Positions 41,821 through 51,258 are shown, numbered from the stretch's first letter. The stretch: DNA of 64,000 nt from Paenibacillus alkaliterrae (GCF_021532375.1 NZ_JAKGAP010000018.1:62001-126000), one strand, 5' to 3'. Numbers and translations: made by a program. Notes: generated by a model not told the origin, from the letters alone.

Positions 41821-43017
41821 TCACTTATAGCTTACGCCGGGTGAATACTTGTTGCCCGCGTTCCAGAGCAAGTACTCCGTAACGCCAGTATCATGCAGCG
41901 CTTTTATTTGGGCTTCAACCTCTGCTTTGCCATATTTCAGGTATTGGCCTTTACCAAGCCAGCTTGCGGTGAAATCTTGAATCCAAGGTCTGATGATCGG
42001 CTTTAGCTCGCCTGTTGGCTCAAGCTTCTTGTGGGTATCGAACATAGCGCCTTTGATCGTTTCATAGGGACTGCGGTCGGGCGTTTTTTGTTTAAACCAT
42101 CCGGTACTATAGTGGCTTGGATAAACCATCGGTGATATCACATGCACGTCATTCGAAATTTTTACGAAATCTTGCCCGATGCCTTCGGCTGCGGGGACTG
42201 AAGCCGCGTATCCGAATATATCAACGGATACGCGCACGCCGAGCGGCTCAAGCTGCTCGCGAGCGTATTTGACGAAACCCGCGACAACGTCAACGCGGGT
42301 TTGATCGGTTTTGTTAAAGGTTAGAAACGCTGCCTTATCCTCGAATCCTTCGGGAAAACGGACATAGTCGAATTGAATTTCCTTGAAACCGAGCTTGGCG
42401 GCTTCCTTGGCTACTGCAACATTGTAATCCCAAACCTCTTTGCGATACGGATTCACGAAACTTTCACCGCGGCGGTTTTTCCAGATCGTCCCGTCCTGGT
42501 GGAGGAACGACAGTTCAGGCTGCTTGCGGGCGAGAACCGTATCCTTGAAGACAACGATTCGCGCAATCGGGTAGATATTGTTCTGTTTCAAAACGGCCAT
42601 AAGCCCGCCGATGTCTCGAATATATTTCTTGGCGTCTCCTACCTCGAGAAGCTCGGGGGTAGTCGTTGGATATGTAATATATCCGTTATCATCTTTAATA
42701 TCGATAACCATACTGTTAAGCTCGGTGTCATTGACCAGCTTCAGCAATGACTTCATGCGTGCGCCCCCGGCGCTGTGAGCGGTTACATATATGCCCTTGA
42801 TCGGAGGTGTGTCGGGCTGCGGATCCTTCTTGACGCCGGAAGGCGCGGCAGTCTCCGTCTCCTCAACGCCTGTTAACGGCGAATCCGGTTGTATAACCGT
42901 CTGACCAACTGCGGAATTGACATAGGCTGCGGCGATCTGCCCAGCTGCGTGGCTGTCGTCTCCGCTCCCTGTGAGCAAGTTGTACAGCAGCATTAAAGAT
43001 GAGATGATGATGTCCAT
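41821..43017 (-). CDS. Putative glycoside hydrolase (DUF4015, GHL-type TIM barrel)
   Basis: A 398-residue protein. It has a hydrophobic N-terminus (about 3-16, without basic residues before it), a Pro/Thr-rich linker (about 45-72) and a barrel domain: KGIYVTAHSAG, VIDIKDDNGYITYPT, EIQFDYVRFPEGF (likely catalytic Asp), VSVDIFGYA and ISPMVYPSHY. These match DUF4015 proteins, predicted to act on cell-wall or extracellular polysaccharide. GGGGAGAG precedes the ATG. Confidence 0.88.
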   Translation of the reverse strand: MDIIISSLMLLYNLLTGSGDDSHAAGQIAAAYVNSAVGQTVIQPDSPLTGVEETETAAPSGVKKDPQPDTPPIKGIYVTAHSAGGARMKSLLKLVNDTELNSMVIDIKDDNGYITYPTTTPELLEVGDAKKYIRDIGGLMAVLKQNNIYPIARIVVFKDTVLARKQPELSFLHQDGTIWKNRRGESFVNPYRKEVWDYNVAVAKEAAKLGFKEIQFDYVRFPEGFEDKAAFLTFNKTDQTRVDVVAGFVKYAREQLEPLGVRVSVDIFGYAASVPAAEGIGQDFVKISNDVHVISPMVYPSHYSTGWFKQKTPDRSPYETIKGAMFDTHKKLEPTGELKPIIRPWIQDFTASWLGKGQYLKYGKAEVEAQIKALHDTGVTEYLLWNAGNKYSPGVSYK

Positions 43018-43099
43018 TTTGCTCTCTCCCCGCCAGCTATTCTGATCAAATTATAAAGCAGATCCAAGCTCTTGGTCACTAACTTTTTTCAAACCGAAC

Positions 43100-43128
43100 A
43101 AAAAGCCAGCCGAATTGACTCGACTGGC
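43100..43128 (-). terminator. Terminator of the 64-residue ORF
   Basis: On the minus strand GCCAGTCGA pairs with TCGGCTGGC (one G-T pair), and TTTTTG follows. It lies 28 bp after the stop of the ORF at 43157-43351 and supports that ORF as a real transcript. Confidence 0.75.
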
Positions 43129-43156
43129 GCGTGAATAATTCGTATGTCCCGCATTG

Positions 43157-43351
43157 TCATTGTAACAAAGCTTCTCTCTGCTGATTGCAAATACTGTGCT
43201 GCACAATTTCCATTGCATCAGCGGGCTCGAGCAAGGCGAGTCCGTCACGCAGCACAATGCTAATGTCCATTTCACGTTCAGTGAGAAAAGGACTAAGCTC
43301 TGGGGCAAGCTTCTCTACAATTTGAGACAATTTGACCGTTTCCAAATCCAT
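43157..43351 (-). CDS. Hypothetical small protein, 64 residues
   Basis: An acidic helical protein (MDLETVKLSQIVEKLAPELSP...) without membrane segment. AAGGGTGATG lies at a good distance before ATG, and a minus-strand terminator follows directly, so this is very likely a true gene although short. The family was not recognised. Confidence 0.65.
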   Translation of the reverse strand: MDLETVKLSQIVEKLAPELSPFLTEREMDISIVLRDGLALLEPADAMEIVQHSICNQQREALLQ

Positions 43352-43491
43352 TGAGCATCACCCTTTCATATTTAATGTTCAGGGGAAATCATATGGCAAG
43401 AAACCAAAAAGCTACGGGATACAAATATTATAGCAGGATCATTTTCAAAAACATAGGGATACGGTATAAAATCCATATATGCGTATTTGAA

Positions 43492-44331
43492 TTAATCTTT
43501 AGGCTTCGAGAAGTCGCCGATGACGCCTACCGTTTCCACGATGTTTATGAAAGCATGCGGATCGATTGTGGTTATAGTCTTACTCAGCTCGGCCAGCTCA
43601 TATTTCGTCCTTACCGTCATCAGCATATCTCGCTCGGCTGATGAGAATGCGCCTCGCGTCTTGACAATCGTAATCCCGCGGGGATGGGTTAGCAGCTTGG
43701 CAAGCAGCTCCTCGGTTTTGGTTGTAATAATGAACGCAGTTAGTTTAATATGCCGCACATGGATGAGATCTACTACTTTGCCTGTGGTGAAAATCGAGAG
43801 CAGGGAGTACAAGGCGGAATTCCAATTTTTCGTGAACATGACCAAAGCTGCAATCACGGCGCCGTTCAAAATAAAGATGATCATGCCTACCGGCAAATCG
43901 CGTTTGCGGGTCACGATGGACGCAACAATATCAAACCCGCCCGAAGATCCTCCATATCGCAACAGTAAACCGCTGCCGAATCCGATAATGATGCCTCCGA
44001 AGACGGATCCAAGCACGATGTCGTCGGCTATTTTGACTACGGGGACAAGCTGCAGGAATAGCGTAGACACTAAAACCGAGTAGATGCTCCAATAAATGAA
44101 GCGATGTCCGACTGCGAACCAGCCCCAAATGAGGACCGGAATATTTAACACCAAATAGAGCCAGCCAATATTTCCTCCAGTTATATAACCGATCATCATT
44201 GAAATGCCGGAAATGCCGCCGCTCAACAGCTGATGCGGTATAAGAAATAAATTGAAGCCAACGGCAACCAGCAGAGCGCCGAAAGTCATAACAGGTATCG
44301 TGAACAGGTATCTTATTGAGTGAGGGTTCAT
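43492..44331 (-). CDS. YitT-family membrane protein (DUF161/DUF2179)
   Basis: A 279-residue protein with five or six N-terminal helices, including GFNLFLIPHQLLSGGISGISMMIGY and GLLLRYGGSSGGFDIVA, both typical of YitT proteins. The C-terminal DUF2179 soluble domain reads RGITIVKTRGAFSSAERDMLMTVV-like and should bind a ligand. The transport substrate is unknown. GGGAGAG supports ATG 44331 rather than the ATG at 44346 that overlaps it. Confidence 0.92.
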   Translation of the reverse strand: MNPHSIRYLFTIPVMTFGALLVAVGFNLFLIPHQLLSGGISGISMMIGYITGGNIGWLYLVLNIPVLIWGWFAVGHRFIYWSIYSVLVSTLFLQLVPVVKIADDIVLGSVFGGIIIGFGSGLLLRYGGSSGGFDIVASIVTRKRDLPVGMIIFILNGAVIAALVMFTKNWNSALYSLLSIFTTGKVVDLIHVRHIKLTAFIITTKTEELLAKLLTHPRGITIVKTRGAFSSAERDMLMTVRTKYELAELSKTITTIDPHAFINIVETVGVIGDFSKPKD

Positions 44332-44425
44332 GATGTTCTCTCCCATTCATCCGTAAACATAATACGAGCGTTTTTCTTATGTAGTATGGCTTTATTTGGT
44401 TTACTGGTATTCATGAATGGTTATG

Positions 44426-44434
44426 TGCTATAAT
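44426..44434 (+). promoter_or_regulatory. Extended -10 promoter of cshA
   Basis: TGCTATAAT gives an extended -10 with TATAAT at 44429-44434, about 50 bp before the start codon. Confidence 0.5.
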
Positions 44435-44484
44435 GATTTGGAAATTCTTAAGTAGGCTGCAGATAAAAGGAGTTTGAGAAAAGT

Positions 44485-46086
44485 TTGAAAACATTTGCTG
44501 AATTTGGCTTGGAACCGAAAGTGTTGCAAGCAATTACTGAACTTGGATTCGAAGAATCTACCCCGATTCAAGACAAAGCGATCCCTATCGCATTGGCTGG
44601 AACAGATCTTATTGGCCAAGCACAGACGGGTACAGGAAAGACAGCGGCATTCGGAATTCCGCTCATTAACAAAATTCCGACAAGCGAGGAACGCATTGTC
44701 GCATTAATAATGACGCCAACCCGTGAACTCGCAATCCAAGTGGCTGACGAGATCGGGAAGTTGACTCGATACAAAGGCCTTCGCTCTCTCCCGATTTACG
44801 GAGGACAAGAAATTGGCCGTCAAATCCGTGCATTGAAGAAGAAGCCTCAAATTATCATCGGTACACCTGGACGTTTGCTTGACCACATTAACCGCAAGAC
44901 AATCCGTCTTGAGGATGTACAAACCGTCATTTTGGACGAAGCGGACGAAATGCTGGACATGGGCTTCATGGAGGACATTCAGTCCATTCTGAAGCAAGTG
45001 CCGGACGAGCGTCACACGATGCTGTTCTCAGCAACGATGCCTGCAAACATCCAAAAGCTTGCACAGCAATTTCTGAAAAATCCGGAGCATGTTTCGGTCA
45101 TTCCGAAGCAAGTTACAGCGCCATTGATTGAGCAATCTTACATCGAAGTGCATGAGCGTCAGAAGTTCGAAGCGCTTAGCCGTTTGCTCGATATGGAATC
45201 GCCAGAACTTGCCATCATCTTCGGACGTACGAAGCGCCGTGTTGATGAGCTTAGCGAAGCTCTTCAGAAACGCGGATACTCCGCTGACGGCTTGCATGGC
45301 GACTTGTCGCAGAATCAACGGGACAGCGTGATGCGCAAATTCCGTGACGGCAGCATCGATGTATTGGTAGCAACGGACGTTGCAGCGCGTGGACTTGACG
45401 TTTCGGGCGTAACGCATGTTATCAACTTCGACCTTCCGCAAGACCCTGAGAGCTACGTTCACCGTATCGGTCGTACGGGCCGTGCTGGTAAGGAAGGTAC
45501 AGCTTGGTCGTTCGTGACTCCTCGTGAAATCGACCACCTGCACTTTATCGAGAAAATTACGCGTCAGAAGATGAACCGCAAACCGCTTCCGAGTATTGCT
45601 GAAGCAATCGAAGGCAAGCAGCGTGTAACGGCTGAGCGACTTCTCGAAATCGTTCAAAACGATGAATTCTCCGAATACAAAGCGATCTCCATTCAATTGC
45701 TGGAGCAATACGATTCGGTACACCTTCTTGCAGCAGCAATCAAATTGATTACCGGCGAGAAGAAGAACGTCGATGTGGAATTGACTCCGGAAGAGCCATT
45801 GCGTGCCAAGAAGCGCAGACCTGACATTCGTTCTAACGGGCGTCCTTTCAACCGCAGCGGCGGCTCCTCATCCTATGGCGGCAATCGCAGCAGCAGCGGC
45901 ACAGGCGGCGGAGGTTATCGCGGACGCGATGATAGACGCAGCAGCGGCAGCAGCACAGGCGGCAGCTCGCGCGGCGGCTATGAGAACCGTGGAAGCAGCG
46001 GCGGCTACGGCGGCAAAAGAAGCAGTGAAGGACGTACTGAAAATCGTCGTCCGAAGAGCAACTCGGAAGGCTTTGTAAATAACTGA
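44485..46086 (+). CDS. cshA: DEAD-box RNA helicase CshA
   Basis: A 533-residue helicase. All motifs are visible: Q motif [20 protein letters not shown] (I), PTRELA (Ia), TPGR (Ib), DEAD (II), SAT (III), [12 protein letters not shown] (IV), [11 protein letters not shown] (V) and [13 protein letters not shown] (VI). The C-terminal 90 residues are a Gly/Ser/Arg-rich, RGG-like disordered tail ([22 protein letters not shown]). CshA unwinds RNA in ribosome assembly, cold adaptation and the degradosome. The start is TTG 44485; AAAGGAG lies about 12 bases upstream, which may limit initiation. Confidence 0.95.
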   Translation: MKTFAEFGLEPKVLQAITELGFEESTPIQDKAIPIALAGTDLIGQAQTGTGKTAAFGIPLINKIPTSEERIVALIMTPTRELAIQVADEIGKLTRYKGLRSLPIYGGQEIGRQIRALKKKPQIIIGTPGRLLDHINRKTIRLEDVQTVILDEADEMLDMGFMEDIQSILKQVPDERHTMLFSATMPANIQKLAQQFLKNPEHVSVIPKQVTAPLIEQSYIEVHERQKFEALSRLLDMESPELAIIFGRTKRRVDELSEALQKRGYSADGLHGDLSQNQRDSVMRKFRDGSIDVLVATDVAARGLDVSGVTHVINFDLPQDPESYVHRIGRTGRAGKEGTAWSFVTPREIDHLHFIEKITRQKMNRKPLPSIAEAIEGKQRVTAERLLEIVQNDEFSEYKAISIQLLEQYDSVHLLAAAIKLITGEKKNVDVELTPEEPLRAKKRRPDIRSNGRPFNRSGGSSSYGGNRSSSGTGGGGYRGRDDRRSSGSSTGGSSRGGYENRGSSGGYGGKRSSEGRTENRRPKSNSEGFVNN

Positions 46087-46091
46087 TGAAA

Positions 46092-46145
46092 AACCGAGGA
46101 AGTCCGTGATGCCTTGCGGGCATCTGGTCTTCCTCGGTTCTTTTT
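46092..46145 (+). terminator. Rho-independent terminator of cshA
   Basis: AACCGAGGAAG pairs with CTTCCTCGGTT around an inner GATGCC/GGCATC hairpin, followed by CTTTTTATC. Confidence 0.92.
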
Positions 46146-46151
46146 ATCACC

Positions 46152-46180
46152 TTTCTACAAGTTAATCTGGCGGGTATAAT
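46152..46180 (+). promoter_or_regulatory. Promoter of the DUF624 gene
   Basis: TTTCTA (46152-46157), a 17-bp spacer and TATAAT (46175-46180). Confidence 0.5.
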
Positions 46181-46204
46181 CTTACTTTTCTGGAGGCAGA
46201 TCCG

Positions 46205-46999
46205 ATGGAACCTAGAGGGCTTATGGGTGGTTTTTACCGAATTTCCGAGTGGATCATGCGGTTATCGGTTATCAATGTATTATGGATCGTTTGTTCGATC
46301 CCGTTTATCTTCTTCGCCATTCCTTTGCTGACGGCAGGGGGCGGAACGGATGCTGAAATGCTCAGCCAGGTGTATATGACTTTGATTTTGATGGCGATTG
46401 TTGCGCCATTCACTTTATTTCCCGCAACTGCTGCCATGTTTGCGGTTGCACGGAAATGGGTAATGGGAGAAAGCGACGTCGCATTGTTCAAAACCTTCTT
46501 CCGCAGCTACAAAGATAACTATAAGCAAAGCATGCTGGGCGGTATTATTTATACGATACTGCTTGCCATTATGATTGTTGACTTTATTGTATATCGTGAA
46601 CAATTGAATTTGCTTTCTTACATCTTTATTGCATTTTTGGTGCTTCTAATCGTATCGCTATTTAATTTTTTCTCGATGCTTGTCCACTATCATATGAAAA
46701 CGTTTCAATTACTGAAAAATGCTATCCTTATTACGATTGGCAGGCCTTTCCGCTCGCTTTCGACTGCAATTATGGCAGGAGCTGTCATGTATTTCAGTAC
46801 AAGGTTCACGTTTCTCATTCCGTTTTTTATGGGCAGTATCATCGCGTACTTATCCTTCTGGAACTTCTATCTGATCTATCAGAAGCTTCAAGACCAAGCG
46901 GAGAAAGCGCGATTGGCAGAGGAAGAGGAAGCGGAGAAGGCTGCCGAAATGGATCGTGAAGACTTGGTTAAGAGCGATTCTGACGGCACCAAGAAATAA
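46205..46999 (+). CDS. DUF624 (YesL-family) membrane protein
   Basis: A 264-residue protein with about five membrane helices. The opening MGGFYRISEWIMRLSVINVLWIVCSIPF is the characteristic start of YesL/DUF624 proteins. The C-terminal 40 residues are highly charged and cytoplasmic. YesL genes often accompany carbohydrate-uptake genes, but here the gene stands alone, followed by 6S RNA. TGGAGG precedes ATG 46205. Confidence 0.9.
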   Translation: MEPRGLMGGFYRISEWIMRLSVINVLWIVCSIPFIFFAIPLLTAGGGTDAEMLSQVYMTLILMAIVAPFTLFPATAAMFAVARKWVMGESDVALFKTFFRSYKDNYKQSMLGGIIYTILLAIMIVDFIVYREQLNLLSYIFIAFLVLLIVSLFNFFSMLVHYHMKTFQLLKNAILITIGRPFRSLSTAIMAGAVMYFSTRFTFLIPFFMGSIIAYLSFWNFYLIYQKLQDQAEKARLAEEEEAEKAAEMDREDLVKSDSDGTKK

Positions 47000-47012
47000 C
47001 AGCCGGCAGAAG

Positions 47013-47041
47013 TTTACTTTTGCTTTTGTTCGGTCTATAAT
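47013..47041 (+). promoter_or_regulatory. Promoter of 6S RNA
   Basis: TTTACT (47013-47018), a 17-bp spacer and a perfect TATAAT (47036-47041). It starts only 14 bp after the DUF624 stop codon. Confidence 0.7.
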
Positions 47042-47047
47042 AGCAAT

Positions 47048-47230
47048 ACCTCCTGCGATGCTCGTTACGGCTTTACGCTGTTTTGAACCAATGGCTGTTT
47101 CACGGGAGACCAATATCGAAGCGTAGCTGACATGCCCCCGAAAGGGGATCTCAAAAGCGGTTCTGCGGTCACCCACCTGCGTAAGCGGGTTCAGAAACAT
47201 GTGAGTCGGACGGCATAGGCGGGTTCTCAT
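47048..47230 (+). ncRNA. ssrS: 6S RNA (SsrS)
   Basis: A non-coding stretch of about 180 nt with its own sigma-A promoter. Its ends pair (CCTCCT...ATGC at about 47049-47061 with GCATAGGCGG at about 47214-47223). Internal segments recall Firmicutes 6S RNAs: TTTTGAACCAATGGC on the 5' side, and GCGGTTCTGCGGTCACCCAC with GCGGGTTCAGAAACATGTG on the 3' side. The latter forms a hairpin (ACCCACCTGCG/GCGGGT). 6S RNA mimics an open promoter and binds sigma-A RNA polymerase in stationary phase. SRP RNA, tmRNA and RNase P signatures are absent. Confidence 0.75.
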
Positions 47231-47238
47231 TTTCAAAT

Positions 47239-47279
47239 AAAGAGCATTTGCTGGATAAATCCAGTGATAGCTCTTTTTT
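47239..47279 (+). terminator. Terminator after 6S RNA
   Basis: AAAGAGC pairs with GCTCTTT, with an inner CTGGAT/ATCCAG stem, followed by TTTTTC. The primary 6S transcript may extend to here before trimming. Confidence 0.85.
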
Positions 47280-47342
47280 CATTGGACAAATCATGGTATC
47301 ATAAAGAGTAGTGTACATAGATGCCGGAGGGGGAGATCGTTT

Positions 47343-47732
47343 TTGTTGAAGCGGACCTTGATCGGGCTGCTGCGTAGTCATGAACAGACAGGCGACAGAG
47401 CTAAGGATCCAATGCTCAAATCTCATTTCTATAAGCTTTCGAAGGATAAGGCATGGGATGAAGTGATATCGACTCTTAAGAAGATGCAAGGTTACAAAGT
47501 GCTGCACGAGGTACAGTCCGTCGGTGAAATTGTACTTGAGAAGCGCACAGCATTCGGAAGAACGATGGACATAACGGTTTCCGTCATTAGTGTGAATCCG
47601 CTGCAATCGGCGGTGGATATTTATTCGGCTTCACGTGGCTCTTTAGGGGATCTAGGATCAAATTATAGAGTTGTTTTGGATTTGTATCGTACACTTGATA
47701 AGAAGCTTGCGGCTTTTAAAGTCAATAATTAA
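47343..47732 (+). CDS. DUF1499-like small protein
   Basis: A 129-residue soluble protein, basic N-terminus, alpha/beta pattern. The C-terminal segment VDIYSASRGSLGDLGSNYRVVLDLYRTL resembles the conserved end of DUF1499 proteins. The start is TTG 47343 or TTG 47346, after GGAGGGGGAG. It is followed by a bidirectional terminator facing tpx. Function unknown. Confidence 0.65.
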   Translation: MLKRTLIGLLRSHEQTGDRAKDPMLKSHFYKLSKDKAWDEVISTLKKMQGYKVLHEVQSVGEIVLEKRTAFGRTMDITVSVISVNPLQSAVDIYSASRGSLGDLGSNYRVVLDLYRTLDKKLAAFKVNN

Positions 47733-47740
47733 TACATAAA

Positions 47741-47775
47741 CAAAGCGAGGAAGGATGTCCTTCACTCGCTTTGTT
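47741..47775. terminator. Bidirectional terminator
   Basis: ACAAAGCGAG pairs with CTCGCTTTGT around an inner AAGGA/TCCTT hairpin, with T-rich flanks on both strands. Confidence 0.9.
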
Positions 47776-47797
47776 TGTAGTATAAGTAAGATATGGA

Positions 47798-48316
47798 TTA
47801 TACGAGCGATTTTACCGCTTGAATCGCTTGCTCGTAATTCGGGTGCTCCGTCATTTCAGGCAAATATTCAACGTATTGAATCTTGTCGTTTGCATCGATG
47901 ACGAAGATCGAACGTTGATTTAATCCAAGTTCTTTAATGTAGACGCCATACGACTCGCCGAAGCTGTGCGCTTTGTAATCCGAAAGCAATACAACTTTGT
48001 CGATGCCGGCTGCGCCGCACCAGCGTGATTGTGCGAATGGAAGATCAACGCTGACAGTAAGAACGACAACATTATCGCCAAGCGAGCCTGCTTCCTCGTT
48101 AAAACGGCGAGTTTGCGCATCGCATACGCCCGTGTCGATGGAAGGTACAACACTGATCAATTTGACTTTACCGGCATAATCCTTAAGGGATACCGTTTCT
48201 ACGAGCGATTTGTTCAATGCGAAATCAGGAGCCTGATCTCCCGCTTTCAATTCAGGACCAACTAATGTGATCGGATTGCCTTTGAATGTGGCAGCTCCAT
48301 TACGTTCTTGTGACAT
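47798..48316 (-). CDS. tpx: Thiol peroxidase (Tpx, 2-Cys atypical peroxiredoxin)
   Basis: A 172-residue cytoplasmic peroxidase. The peroxidatic cysteine lies in [15 protein letters not shown] and the resolving cysteine in [11 protein letters not shown], the Tpx spacing. It begins with the family's [22 protein letters not shown] segment. It reduces H2O2 and alkyl hydroperoxides with thioredoxin. AGGAGGAAG precedes the ATG. Confidence 0.96.
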   Translation of the reverse strand: MSQERNGAATFKGNPITLVGPELKAGDQAPDFALNKSLVETVSLKDYAGKVKLISVVPSIDTGVCDAQTRRFNEEAGSLGDNVVVLTVSVDLPFAQSRWCGAAGIDKVVLLSDYKAHSFGESYGVYIKELGLNQRSIFVIDANDKIQYVEYLPEMTEHPNYEQAIQAVKSLV

Positions 48317-48417
48317 GTGTAAACTTCCTCCTCTGGATTATATGGTCAATACCAGCTTTATTATAATCGTAATGAAACGAACTTGTCCAATTATTGGAGA
48401 GGAAAGGGGATGGTGTT

Positions 48418-49065
48418 TTGATCTTCTTGCGATATGAGAGCTTCCGCTCTTATTTGCGGCTTTATCCTGTTACTGCTGCGGTTATCGCCTTGAATATTAT
48501 TTATTTTATAATAGTTGCTTGGAGCGGTGATACGAATAATGTTAATCACTCCTATAAGTTCGGTGCTTTTGTTGCCAACTCCGCAGATGATCCATATGGT
48601 ATAGTACAGCCTTGGCGCTACGTATCGTCCATTTTCATGCATGCCGGGTTTGAGCATCTTCTCTATAATATGTTTGCTTTGCTTATATTCGCGCCGCCGC
48701 TGGAGCGACTTCTGAAGTCTGCCCGATATGCCCTTTTTTATTTGTTATGCGGCATTGCTGGCAACGGGATGAGTACATTGGTGAATGTGATTGATGGCGG
48801 TCCTTATTCTCACATCGGTGTAGGAGCCTCTGGAGCGATTTATGGCGTCTACGGTGCGTATCTTTACATTTCCTTGTTCCGGAAAACACAGCTTGATGAG
48901 AGCTCGCGCAAAACGGTTTATACGATTTTAATATTTGGAGTAATCTATTCCTTGCTCGTGCCCAGAATCGATTTATGGGCTCATGTCGGAGGCGCTCTGG
49001 CTGGCTTCCTGCTTTACAACCTTTTTGATCGCAAGATGGCGCGTAAACAGCAGCATCGCACCTGA
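48418..49065 (+). CDS. Rhomboid-family intramembrane serine protease
   Basis: A 215-residue protein with six membrane helices. Rhomboid landmarks are HAGFEHLLYNMFAL (loop/TM2 His and Asn), GVGASGAIYG (catalytic Ser) and WAHVGGALAGF (catalytic His). The start is probably TTG 48418, after GGAAAGGGG; TTG 48394 is also in frame. Its substrates are unknown. A LysR-type gene follows after 32 bp. Confidence 0.9.
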   Translation: MIFLRYESFRSYLRLYPVTAAVIALNIIYFIIVAWSGDTNNVNHSYKFGAFVANSADDPYGIVQPWRYVSSIFMHAGFEHLLYNMFALLIFAPPLERLLKSARYALFYLLCGIAGNGMSTLVNVIDGGPYSHIGVGASGAIYGVYGAYLYISLFRKTQLDESSRKTVYTILIFGVIYSLLVPRIDLWAHVGGALAGFLLYNLFDRKMARKQQHRT

Positions 49066-49097
49066 AAACTATATATACGGGAGAGAAACGAATAGGT

Positions 49098-49991
49098 ATG
49101 GAACTTCGTCAGCTTCATTATTTCGTAAAAGTAGCAAAAAAAGAACATGTCACGCAGGCTGCTGAAGAGCTGCATGTTGCGCAATCGGCGGTGAGTCGGC
49201 AGATTCATCAGCTGGAGGAGGAGCTCGGCGTAAAGCTTTTTGTTCAAAAAGGCAGGAATTTGCAGCTTACGCCGGTCGGTCAGCTTTTTCTGAAACGTGC
49301 TGAGGTGATTTTGGCCGATCTGGAGAGGGCCGTTATTGAGATACACGAATTTCTTGATCCGGAGAAGGGCGAGATTAGACTTGGTTTCCCGCATAGTCTC
49401 GGTATTTCACTAATACCGCAGGTTGTGGCAGCATTCCGTAAGCAACACCCCAATGTAAAGTTTCGATTCAAGCAGGGGATGTATCCATCTCTTATCCGCG
49501 ATATGATTAAGGGCGAGATTGACTTGGCATTTATTTCGCCATTTCCTGATGAACATGAATTTGTGTGCGGGGAAGTACTGCTCACGGAGGAGCTATACGC
49601 AATCGTGCCGCCAGGACATCGCTTATCCGAGGTGGAGTCCATCGAGCTTCAGGAGCTTCGGGATGAGATCTTTGTCCTGTTTAGTGAAGGTTATTCATTA
49701 CGGCCGATCGTATGGGAGGCTTGCCAGGATGCCGGCTTTACGCCATGCATAGGATTTGAGGGCGAGGAAACGGATACGATTCGCGGCCTGGTTGCCGCGG
49801 GGATGGGTGTCAGCTTGCTGCCGGAGATGGCCTTGCACTATACGGGGCCGCTGCAGCCGGCCAAAGTGCGTGTCACAAAGCCTCAAGTAACAAGGACGAT
49901 TGGTTTAATCAGGCGCTCTAATGAGAAGCTGCCGCATGTGGCAAGGGTATTTCATAGCTTTTTGCTTCGTTATTTTCAAGACCGAATATAA
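49098..49991 (+). CDS. LysR-type transcription regulator (GltC-like)
   Basis: A 297-residue regulator. The N-terminal winged helix reads MELRQLHYFVKVAKKEHVTQAAEELHVAQSAVSRQIHQLEEELG, closely resembling Bacillus GltC. The C-terminal part is a substrate-binding domain (GEIRLGFPHSLGISLIPQ..., GLVAAGMGVSLLPEMA). GltC controls glutamate synthase, but no glt gene is adjacent, so the target is unknown. Possible link: amtB lies 1.6 kb downstream. GGGAGAGAAA precedes ATG 49098. Confidence 0.9.
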   Translation: MELRQLHYFVKVAKKEHVTQAAEELHVAQSAVSRQIHQLEEELGVKLFVQKGRNLQLTPVGQLFLKRAEVILADLERAVIEIHEFLDPEKGEIRLGFPHSLGISLIPQVVAAFRKQHPNVKFRFKQGMYPSLIRDMIKGEIDLAFISPFPDEHEFVCGEVLLTEELYAIVPPGHRLSEVESIELQELRDEIFVLFSEGYSLRPIVWEACQDAGFTPCIGFEGEETDTIRGLVAAGMGVSLLPEMALHYTGPLQPAKVRVTKPQVTRTIGLIRRSNEKLPHVARVFHSFLLRYFQDRI

Positions 49992-50009
49992 TGATGTTTG
50001 GATATATAC

Positions 50010-50063
50010 AAAGAGGAGCTGTTCCAGAGGTCTTTACAGACCGCTTTCGGACAGCTCCTCTTT
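50010..50063. terminator. Bidirectional terminator
   Basis: AAAGAGGAGCTGT pairs with ACAGCTCCTCTTT around an inner AGGTC/GACC hairpin between the convergent LysR and YugP genes. Confidence 0.92.
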
Positions 50064-50080
50064 CGCATGCAAATTTTCTA

Positions 50081-50764
50081 TTATTCTTCTTGCCTGCTTC
50101 CGCCTACGAAGATCATGATGTACCTAATGAGCTCGAGCAAGGAGAGAAGAGCTGCTGCTACATAGGTTAACGCTGCTGCATTCAGAACCTTGGCGACTCC
50201 ACGCTCCTCGTCGTTCGTAATGAAACCTTCGGCAATCATTATATCTCTTGCCCTGTTACTTGCATTAAACTCCACTGGGAGCGTAATGAGCTGGAACGCT
50301 ACTGCTACCGAGAAAAATATAATGCCTAATCCGATTAAATTCATCGCCGAGAACAGAATGCCTGCGATGAATAGGAAAGGCGCGACGCCGGAAGCGAAAT
50401 TCACGACCGGGAAAATACGGTGACGCAGTACGAGCATCGGATAATGCTCGGAGTGCTGGATAGCATGCCCAACCTCGTGACAAGCTACGGATACGGCTGA
50501 AATCGAGTTTTCATAATAAACGGGCTCTGATAAACGGACAACTCGGTGAATCGGATCGTAATGGTCAGTCAGAACGCCGCGTACGGGCTCGATCGGGATG
50601 TTATGCAGACCATTGGAATCAAGCATTCGTCTAGCAGCTTGGTAGCCCGTTAATCCGCTATTGGATTGTACCTTGGTCCATTTCTTAAACGTTCCTTTTA
50701 CCCGGAATTGAGCCCATATCGTTAGAATAAAAGCCAAGATCGTTCCAATGAAAATGTACGTCAT
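50081..50764 (-). CDS. YugP-type zinc metallopeptidase
   Basis: A 227-residue membrane protein with an N-terminal helix, the zinc motif CHEVGHAIQH and two or three C-terminal helices. ASGVAPFLFIAGILFSAMNLIG and FPVVNFASGV fit the YugP (DUF neutral zinc metallopeptidase) family, as does LPVEFNASNRA. Substrates are unknown; a role in membrane protein quality control is likely. It lies 37 bp after the MerR gene on the same strand and may be its target. Confidence 0.9.
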   Translation of the reverse strand: MTYIFIGTILAFILTIWAQFRVKGTFKKWTKVQSNSGLTGYQAARRMLDSNGLHNIPIEPVRGVLTDHYDPIHRVVRLSEPVYYENSISAVSVACHEVGHAIQHSEHYPMLVLRHRIFPVVNFASGVAPFLFIAGILFSAMNLIGLGIIFFSVAVAFQLITLPVEFNASNRARDIMIAEGFITNDEERGVAKVLNAAALTYVAAALLSLLELIRYIMIFVGGSRQEE

Positions 50765-50801
50765 TGAGACATTCCTCCATAATTATGATGTAAAGAGATT
50801 G

Positions 50802-51227
50802 TTACATAAGGGAACTTTTATTGATGAGCAGCATGACCGCTTCCATGCAGGCGGCCGTTTGCGGCATCAGGCGCGTATAAAGGTGGTTAGCTTGACGCGG
50901 CTTAAGTTTATTGATTACGGGCTCAAGCTCCTTTACCTCGCGCTCCAGCTGGCTTATATGAAGCTGTAAATCGGTCAGCTTGCGGGAAACATGTTCCTCG
51001 GGCGAAATTTTGCTCCAGCTTTTTATTGTCGCCTTTATCTCTTCTAATGTATATTTATCTTTTTTCATTAGTTCAATACGTTCAAGTCTCTGCAAGGTTT
51101 CAGGAGCATAGAGCCGATAGTTTTTAGCCGAACGCTCTGCCGGCTCAATTAGGCCGATAGAAGTATAGTAATCAATTGTCCGCGGGCTAATGTTTGCAAG
51201 CTTGGACAGTTCCCCAATTCGATACAT
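50802..51227 (-). CDS. MerR-family transcription regulator
   Basis: A 141-residue regulator. The N-terminal winged helix is MYRIGELSKLANISPRTIDYYTSIGLIEP, followed by NYRLYAPETLQRLERI and a long dimerisation helix (SRKLTDLQLHISQLEREVKELEP). A short C-terminal region has one Cys. No metal-binding cysteine pair is visible, so the ligand is unknown. ATG 51227 is preferred because GGAGGAA is seven bases upstream; ATG 51233 is too close. Confidence 0.9.
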   Translation of the reverse strand: MYRIGELSKLANISPRTIDYYTSIGLIEPAERSAKNYRLYAPETLQRLERIELMKKDKYTLEEIKATIKSWSKISPEEHVSRKLTDLQLHISQLEREVKELEPVINKLKPRQANHLYTRLMPQTAACMEAVMLLINKSSLM

Positions 51228-51258
51228 GATCATTTCCTCCGATCGTTCAATTTCCTAC

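Noticed and set aside
45028..45723. A 231-codon open frame on the minus strand
   Set aside because: It lies entirely inside cshA on the other strand and shows no domain.
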